A stretch of DNA of 64,000 bases from Lateolabrax maculatus (taxonomy: Eukaryota; Chordata; Actinopteri; Acropomatiformes; Lateolabracidae). Positions 58,160-64,000 of this stretch are shown in pieces. A model generated the notes under the pieces. It was not told the origin of the DNA and made no database searches. It saw nothing but the letters and a program-made list of their open reading frames with translations. The position numbers were made by a program, and so were the translations under genes. How positions within the stretch are numbered: position 1 is the stretch's first letter; each line of letters begins with the position of its first letter. The stretch is taken from NCBI GenBank assembly GCA_031216445.1, contig CM062201.1, positions 3,004,001 to 3,068,000 on the forward strand, in the 5' to 3' direction.

Positions 58160-58612
58160 GTGAGTCCCCTTGATATTATCCCAACAAAACTGCTCAAAGA
58201 AGGAATAGAGCCAATCTGCCCTGCCCTGACCTCTGGAGTTACTGCCTGTGTTCAAACACTGCTGAAGGGACCTGGTTTAGATCAGACAGCCTTAAAAAGA
58301 TTCCGGCCAATCTACCAAACTAACCTTCATATCAAAATCTTAGAAAAGATAGTGCTGGAGCAACTATTCCATGCACTTAACAGCAATATATTTAAGAAGT
58401 TTGAATCCTGTTTTCGCAAGCTACATAGTACAGAAACAGCTATCCTTAGAGTCAAAAATGATTCACTGATGGCTGCTGACTCTGGTGCATGTTCAGTGTT
58501 ATTATTGCTTGACCTCTGTGCAGCTTTTGACACCATCGACCACTTCGTCCTTATAGACAGACTGTTAATTAATGTGGCCCACCTTAAGACGTACTATCCC
58601 ACAGCTGAATAG
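58160..58612 (+). pseudogene. Reverse-transcriptase N-terminal fragment of the decayed LINE
   Basis: A 150-codon open stretch. LDIIPTKLLKEGIE (residues 4-17) is the usual entry to the reverse-transcriptase domain, KILEKIVLEQLFHALNSN (59-76) and CFRKLHSTETAILRVKND (84-101) are the fingers, and LLLLDLCAAFDTIDHF (114-129) is motif A with both Asp positions kept. The frame runs out where the LTR element begins. Normal family phrases such as NYRPIS are altered (RFRPIY), and the active-site box lies beyond the insertion in another frame. Non-functional. Confidence 0.85.
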
Positions 58613-58780
58613 GTGGAAAGAGAACAGCGTCTACAAATCCTCAAAATCCTTGAAGAGGAAAATGAGGAAGAGGATTTCCCTGGATTCTCTGCCTCAGGTA
58701 GTAGTGGTATAAATAAAAGAAAAAACAGAGAAGAAAAAAAAAGCTTTCCTACATTCAGGCTTCTCTCAGGGGGGAAGAAT

Positions 58781-59434
58781 TGTGACAACCTGCAATTGGT
58801 TATGGGTTGCAGCACCTGAGCACACCTGCCCCCCCACCGGTAACACCCATTTTTCACGTCGGCTCACTGATCCCTTCCCGGTTCGCGCGGGAATTCCAAT
58901 CACTTCTGTATATAGGTAGTTCATTCTCAGGACGAGAGAAGGAGAGAAGAGAATGGAGCGGAAGAGAAATCTACCGGATCTGCCACTTACAGCAGCCGCC
59001 GAACAATCCATTCCACCTTCATTCCCTTCATCACTCCATATCGCCTCTGCTCCCTGTGTTCCTGGTACCAGTCACTCATCCTCAACCCAGCAGCAAAAAA
59101 CCTGACTGACTGACTGACTGACTACTCCGCAAGTGAGAAACCTTTAAGTGTTTTTTGAGTCGAATATATTTTGTTTTTGTGAACTTTGGGACTGTGGGAT
59201 TTGGGTGATTTTTTTGTAACACTTTAAATACATGAATGTGGTTATTTAAGATTTTGTGTTAGTGTGGGTTTGTAGGGTCATTCAATGTGTAGGGTGTACA
59301 TTTTTGAATGTGTGTGCATCCTAGTGTGACAGGAGACAAAATATTAAAGAGAAAACTACAAACAAAACCAAACAAATCTTAAATGCCAGGAGAGAAACCT
59401 GGCTGGCACCCCTATTCATTCCAACCGTCACAGC
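58781..59434 (+). repeat. LTR (654 bp)
   Basis: Begins TGTGACAACC and ends CCGTCACA, so the ends are inverted (TGTGAC/GTCACA). It is preceded by a polypurine tract. It contains a TATA-like GTATATAGG at 58909 and a (GACT)n run at 59103-59122. No matching second LTR was seen in the window. Confidence 0.75.
59103..59122. repeat. (GACT)n microsatellite
   Basis: Five tandem units inside the LTR. Confidence 0.9.
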
Positions 59435-60568
59435 GCAGGTATTACCTGAACTGTTCTAGACTGGTTTTCCTTGTACTTAGCCAACAGGAAATTCTTTTGG
59501 TTCTGTTGGTGATTTTACCTCACAAACTACTCAGACTAAACATGGAATACAGCAAGGATCAATGTTGGGACCTGTTCTGTTCACCCTTGGGAAAGATAAT
59601 CTGTCATCTTTTTTCCATAGCTAGGCGGATAAAACACAGCTGTACTTGTGATTTAAACCTTCTGACACCAGTAAATTAGCTTCACTACATAGCTGCTTAC
59701 ATGACATAAAAAGCTGGATGTCCCAAAATGTCTTGAAATTTAACTCTGACAAGACAGAAGTTCTTATCATTGGCCCTGAACGAGTCTCAAAATAAATACA
59801 GCCACTTCCTTGGCCCTCTCACTTCCAACATAAAATCAGCTACAAAAAATCTAGGTGTTATCCTGGATAGTGACCTGACCCTGGAGAAAGTAGTCCAGTC
59901 GTGTTTTTATCGGTTGAGAAATATCTCCAATATTAATTAAGTTCTATCCTTTATTAATTCTATCCTTTAGTAACACAGAGACAATTATAGATGCTCTTAT
60001 ATCCTCCTGCCTCAATTAATGTAATGCCTTGTTCACTTGCCTTAACAATAGAGCTACCAAGCTGCTCCAAATTGTTCAAAATTCAGCAGCCAGGCAACAA
60101 AGCAATTTTTACACATCACACCAATTTCTCTGGCTTCACTGCATTGGCTTCCAGTCTCTTTTGGAATCCATTTTAAAGTGCTTTTAATCACATACAAGGT
60201 TCTGAATGATCTGGCGCCGGAGTATGTAACTGAGTTCCTCACACCATCTGCCAGTCTGTGTAACTATTCCAAAGTCCAGGTTAAAAACAAAGGGTGATCA
60301 AGCTTTTGCAGTACTGGGTTCTCTGCACTGGAACAGCCTTCCACTAAACATCAGCTCAGCTGACTCTGTTGCTGCTTTTAAATCTCGTCTTAAAGCATAC
60401 TTTTACAGGGAGGCTTTTCCTTACTGCTGACAGACTACACTATTGTGGTCATTGAGTTTTTTTTTGTGTGTGTGTTCATATTTATAGGCATATACGTATA
60501 AATGTTTTGAATTTCCTCACCTTGGAAATCACTTTGTGCTTATTGCTTGAAAAGCACTAGATATAGAG

Positions 60569-60607
<39 letters not shown>

Positions 60608-60608
60608 G

Positions 60609-61984
60609 TGTGAGATTGTTATCAATGTCACTGTTGTTCCGGCTTTACTTTTTTTGTTGTTAATGAGGTTTGTAATATATAGTGTTGTAATGCATTGTTG
60701 TTGTTGCAGTTTGAATACAATCTTATGCTGAAGAGCTATTTCAGAACTATTTCAAACCTTCCCTTTCAATCTCGTTCATGATCAAATTGAGTTGGCTTTT
60801 ATCTTTTACAATTGAAAGGTGCCTATGGAATACTTCTGGCTCACTAGCACAAGCATAAATAACACTGCTGGTTTGAATGTTTATCATAAAGTGGATCCAT
60901 AAGTGACAGTGATATGAAGTGAAATTAAATTAATTAAATAAATATTTCTCCAAAATATTCGTATCCAGAGCGTCCACTGGAGAGAGGTCAAAGGTCATCG
61001 ATTAGGAGTCTGTGAACGGTCGGAGACAAATCAAGGAGGGTGTTCACATCCAACACCGGAACATCTTTGAACAGAGATGGAGGTTACCATCTCCCCGTAC
61101 ACAACCAGCTGTTATCACATGAGAGAAATTGGTCACAGGATAACAAAACTGTATCCTTAAGAACTGAGCAACTCCATCCACTGAGGAAGGCCACAAGATG
61201 TGTCAGAAAGCTTCAGAAACAACAATTTAGACCCTATGTTCAGATTTTTTGTTTGTTCTTATTTATTTATCTAGTATTCAACATTGTGGTTCTCCATAAG
61301 GTTGAGATCTTCCTCCACGTTCTTCCTTGGCCTTAAAGACCCTAACCCTAACCGCCAATCCTCAAGCATTTGTTTTTGGAAGACAACCCACTGGAAAAGT
61401 GTAAAGTTTTGAATGTACTGGACATTCTTGCTCCAAACAGTTGTCTGTGATATCCCAGAAATAAAATGTACAGAATTTAATAAGGCTGTTGTGTTTATTT
61501 GTATGGCTCAGCAGGATTTTTAAATCAGGTATCTGTGCTTTGCCAGAACTGAAGGCGGGGAGCAACTGTAGCGACAAACAAACAAGAGAAGGCAACTACA
61601 GGAGGCAACTCTGGAACATGGAGAATCACTAAGCTTGTCCATTAGACGCAAGAGGCGTCACTTAGGTTTGTATTCAACTGTTGTATTGAGTTTCAAACTA
61701 CTATTTTGTTTGCTTCTTGGGTTCCCAAAAGGAGTTTTTGAGTTGAAATAAGGACTCATTCATTATTAGTGGTTTGTTTTGCATTGAGCACTGACTGTAT
61801 AAAAATTCTTGTGTGTTTTGAGTTTCCTGTTGTCTGCTGGTCCCTCTTGAAGTACCTGGTTGTTAAGGGGCCATGTAGTTAAAGACATGGGTCCTGTGGA
61901 GGGTTGATTGCTACATTTAAAAACATTATCTTTGTCAGACTTGGACTCTGACTTTCATCTGGAGTCGTCCAATATTCAGTCCCC
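60609..61984. other. Unassigned DNA between two LINEs
   Basis: No gene recognised. CCTAACCCTAACC at 61341-61353 is two telomere-like units, too few to call an interstitial telomere. A 98-codon frame at 61040-61336 has no motif. Confidence 0.4.
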
Positions 61985-62249
61985 TCTTAGATCCTCCAGG
62001 ACGTGCCGCGGTAAGTGTATCGTATCATTTCCGCTTGCCGGCGTCTCTGTACTGCGTGTTTTTGCTGCTCTCACTCAAAAGAGTTAACCTTGTTATATTC
62101 TTCACAGCAGCAGCTAACTACCCGCTGTTCATTTAAACACTAGTCTTAAAACACTCACAGCTTTCTCCCTTTTTAGTGACTTTTCGTTAATCTCACAGCC
62201 TTTTGTTCGCTGTTCAGTTCTGTAGCCTCTTGTAGCTCCTCTGCTAGTG

Positions 62250-63074
62250 ATGGCTTCTCTCTCTCCCTCTTCCTCTCCTGCTCTGTCCTGCTCGGTGTGT
62301 CACATGTTTAGCTACTCCTCTGCCTCCTTTAGCAATAAAGGTTTATGTATTAAATGTAGTTTATTTGTAGCATTGGAGGGGAGGCTCAGTAAACTAGAAG
62401 CCCGGCTCCACACCATGGATATCCAGCCTCTAGCTGTAGCCAGCCAGACCCCTGTAGTCGGTTGGGGTGACTGTCCGAAGGAGGCATAGTTCCAAGCAGA
62501 GACCCACGGTTCACCACCAACCCCTTCACGTTTTGAATTGATTCTCCCCCCTCAGCGACTCACCCGCTGAGAAACACACTCTGATAATTGGCAGCTCAAT
62601 CCTCAGAAACGTGAAACTAGCGACACCAGCGGCCATAGTTAGGTGTATCCCTGGGGCCGGAGCGGGCGACGTTGAGTCAAATTTAAAATTGCTGGCAAAA
62701 GACAAACTTAAATACAGTAATATCATAATGCACATCGGCGGTAATGATTTCCGATTACGCCAATCGGAAGTCACCAAAATTAATGTGCAGTCGGTGTGTA
62801 ACTACGCAAAGACAATGTCGGACTCCGTAGTTTTCTCTGGACGCCTGACAAATCTGACAAGTGATAAAATGTATAGCTGCATGTCATCATTCAACCAGTC
62901 ATTCAGCTGGTTGTCGAGATGGTGTCCAGCAAACGATGTGGCTTCGTAGATAATTGGACCACATTCTGGGGGAGACCTGGTCTGATGAGGAGAGACGGCA
63001 TTCATCCTACTTTGGATGGTGCAGCTCTCATAGCCAGAAATTTGACCAAGTTTATTAGTGGACCCACACCATGA
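62250..63074 (+). pseudogene. LINE ORF1: zinc-ribbon-like, coiled-coil and esterase (SGNH-type) protein, frameshifted
   Basis: ORF1 proteins of L2/CR1-like LINEs bind element RNA; many carry an SGNH-type esterase domain. Here the first part (62250-62489, start ATG at 62250) has CSVCHMF and GLCIKCSLF, a two-CxxC pattern, then a short heptad stretch LEGRLSKLEARL. After a frame change the esterase part reads EKHTLIIGSSILRN (GSS nucleophile region, about 62569), VRCIPGAGAGDVE and IIMHIGGNDF (GGND block, about 62727). A missing base near 62940 shifts the frame, and the last block reads RRDGIHPTLDGAAL (about 62988-63029), holding the Asp and His of the catalytic set. The frame ends TGA at 63072-63074. 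All four SGNH-type blocks are visible, but the indels make this copy inactive as it stands. Confidence 0.82.
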
Positions 63075-64000
63075 CAATACAGAGCTCAGACCAGGAAACA
63101 GAGCTGCAGTCCTACACGCTTCTCTGCGCTTCCATTAGAGCAGTTACCCACCCAAAACCCCGTAAAAAATCCCATAGAGACTGTGTCTGTCCCCCGACCA
63201 CTTCATTTAATTAATTCAAATTCAAACAGAAGAGGAGTTACTCGTAAAAACTTAATAAAAATTAAAACTACCAGTGTAGGGGTACAACCGAATAAGAGAA
63301 TTAAATGTGGACTCTTAAACATTAGATCTCTGTCGTCTAAAGCTGTGTTAGTCAATGATTTAATATCTAACTATCATATCGATATATTTTGTCTAACTGA
63401 AACTTGGCTGAGTCAGGAAGAATATGTTAGCCTGAATGAGTCCACTCCTCCTAGTCATAGTAATACTCACATTCCTCGAGGCACTGGCCGAGGAGGTGGA
63501 GTTGCGGCCATCTTCGACTCTAGCTTATTAATCAACCCTAAACCTAAACTTAGTTTTAACTCATTCGAAAGTCTTGTTCTTAGTCTTTCACACCCAACGT
63601 GGAAAACTCTACAGCCAATTCTATTTGTCATAGTGTACCGCGCTCCTGGTCTATATTCTGAATTTTTAGCAGAATTCTCAGAGTTTTTAACAACTTTAGT
63701 CCTCAAAACAGATAAAGTCATTATTGTAGGTGATTTTAATATTCACGTGGACATCAATAATGATAGCCTTAGTTCTGCTTTTATCTCACTATTAGATTCG
63801 ATTGGTTTCTGTCAGAGTGTAAACAAACCCACTCACTGTTTTAACCACACCCTCGATCTTGTTCTATCATATGGAATCGAAATTGAACATTTAATAGTCT
63901 TCCCACAAAATCCTGTCATATCAGACCTTTATTTAATAACTTTTGAATTTATATTACTGGACTACAGGCCATTAGGCAAACATTCCTTCACTAGATGCCT
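63071..64000 (+). CDS. LINE ORF2 start with endonuclease domain (partial, one frameshift)
   Basis: ORF2 makes the endonuclease that nicks the target and the reverse transcriptase that copies the RNA there. The ATG at 63071 overlaps the ORF1 stop by four bases (ATGA). The ATG frame (MTIQSSDQETELQSYTLLCA) runs to about 63210; the endonuclease lies in the +1 frame, open without a stop from 63075 to 64000. An extra C in the run at 63166-63170 would explain the switch. Endonuclease blocks: LLNIRSLSSK (about 63312), DIFCLTETWL (Glu block, 63381), GRGGGVAAIF (63489), FVIVYRAPG (63625), IVGDFNIHVD (63726) and the late block THCFNHTLDLVLS (63832). The final SDH block reads SDL (63919-63927), so the catalytic His appears lost. 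No reverse transcriptase falls inside the window. Confidence 0.88.

Larger units (their letters stand above)
58581..59434 (+). mobile_element. 3' end of an LTR retrotransposon inserted in the LINE
   Basis: About 200 bp of internal sequence, encoding an acidic and lysine-rich peptide with ILKILEEENEEEDFPGFS, leads into a purine tract CAGGGGGGAAGAA (58767-58779). One LTR follows (58781-59434). Only the 3' part of an element is present; there is no 5' LTR and no recognisable gag or pol domain. Reverse-transcriptase motifs of the host LINE resume just after 59434, which locates the insertion. The left border is approximate because the LINE is decayed there. Ty3/gypsy type is likely from the polypurine tract plus TGTGAC/GTCACA ends but not proven. 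Confidence 0.7.
56200..60608 (+). mobile_element. Decayed, nearly full-length L2-type LINE interrupted by an LTR element
   Basis: In order: an ORF1 esterase-like part (TLIVGDSITRNIRFF at about 56727, then RGFIHVGSNNAA and RQSELTRNYFNDLFNFLS, 56865-56960). Next comes an endonuclease remnant (LTKTWLRQGDHSQLNELCPS at about 57352, LIVIYRPPIFN near 57570). The start of the reverse transcriptase follows (58160-58612). After the LTR insertion at 58581-59434 it resumes with GIQQGSMLGPVLFTL (about 59544), a damaged active site (YADD changed to an ADK-like form near 59625), SDKTEVLIIGPERVS (59745) and the thumb. The 3' end has TTGCTTGAAAAGCACTAGAT and (ATT)n at 60569-60607. Many stops and frameshifts: inactive and older than the 15.9-kb copy. 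Confidence 0.88.
61985..64000 (+). mobile_element. L2-type LINE, 5' half, well preserved, continues past the window
   Basis: A roughly 260-bp leader (with a GTAAGT at 62012) is followed by ORF1 (about 62250-63074) and ORF2 (63071 onward). ORF1 has a CxxC pair and an esterase-type domain; ORF2 begins with an endonuclease that is open to the window end. Far fewer lesions than the 56-60.6 kb copy: two or three single-base indels or stops in ORF1 and one apparent single-base insertion early in ORF2. The 5' border is uncertain because no flanking repeat can be checked without the 3' end. Confidence 0.9.

Noticed and set aside
61341..61353. Telomere-like CCTAACCCTAACC
   Set aside because: Only two units; also common by chance and inside fish repeats, so not an interstitial telomere.
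1..64000. CRISPR array, bacterial operon or phage genes
   Set aside because: No regularly spaced short repeats, no closely packed genes and no ribosome-binding-site pattern; the repeat content is clearly vertebrate.

Overview
The window looks like non-coding DNA from a ray-finned fish, most likely a percomorph teleost. The evidence is the repeat content: L2-type LINEs of the kind abundant in fish, several families of short non-autonomous elements that I recognise as common in teleost genomes, a decayed tRNA-derived SINE, and many microsatellites. I recognise no complete host protein-coding gene. No non-transposon reading frame has recognisable family motifs, and no continuous open frame outside the LINEs exceeds about 150 codons. 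The window is therefore a gene desert or the inside of very large introns. One 102-nt candidate cassette exon on the minus strand (49053-49154) would fit the second reading, but it is unproven.

Layout. 1-15 kb: mostly unassigned AT-rich DNA. It holds a multiply deleted minus-strand LINE relic (1756-2222), a degenerate tandem array (3989-4310), a common fish element (6600-7124), a second LINE relic (10457-10856) and several richer-GC islands that look like candidate regulatory elements (about 7.6-7.9, 11.4-12.1, 14.1-14.8 and 15.0 kb). 15.9-17.8 kb: a young 5'-truncated L2-type LINE on the minus strand, flanked by an 81-bp perfect direct repeat. 18-34 kb: unassigned DNA with four further LINE fragments, a long AT microsatellite and candidate regulatory islands. 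34-49 kb: two copies of a short dispersed element, a 1.1-kb element with imperfect inverted ends, a tRNA-derived SINE, an antisense fragment of nuclear rDNA spanning the 18S/ITS1 junction, and a hAT-like miniature element. 49.9-51.3 kb: a second, nearly identical copy of the 15.9-kb LINE, carrying an in-frame deletion and a 30-bp in-frame insertion next to the reverse-transcriptase active site. 52-53.4 kb: a GC-rich candidate regulatory block. 56-60.6 kb: a decayed, almost full-length L2-type LINE interrupted by the 3' end of an LTR retrotransposon. 62-64 kb: the 5' half of another, much better preserved L2-type LINE (esterase-type ORF1 and endonuclease start of ORF2), running off the window end.

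The coding content is thus selfish DNA. The LINE genes encode a chaperone/esterase-type ORF1 protein and an endonuclease/reverse transcriptase that would copy the element RNA at a nicked target. The short elements lack genes and depend on enzymes supplied elsewhere. The most notable observations are the 81-bp target duplication, the rDNA fragment that includes ITS1, and the overlapping stop-start (ATGA) junction between ORF1 and ORF2 in the 62-64 kb LINE. Family assignments come from motif recognition by eye; no database search was run.
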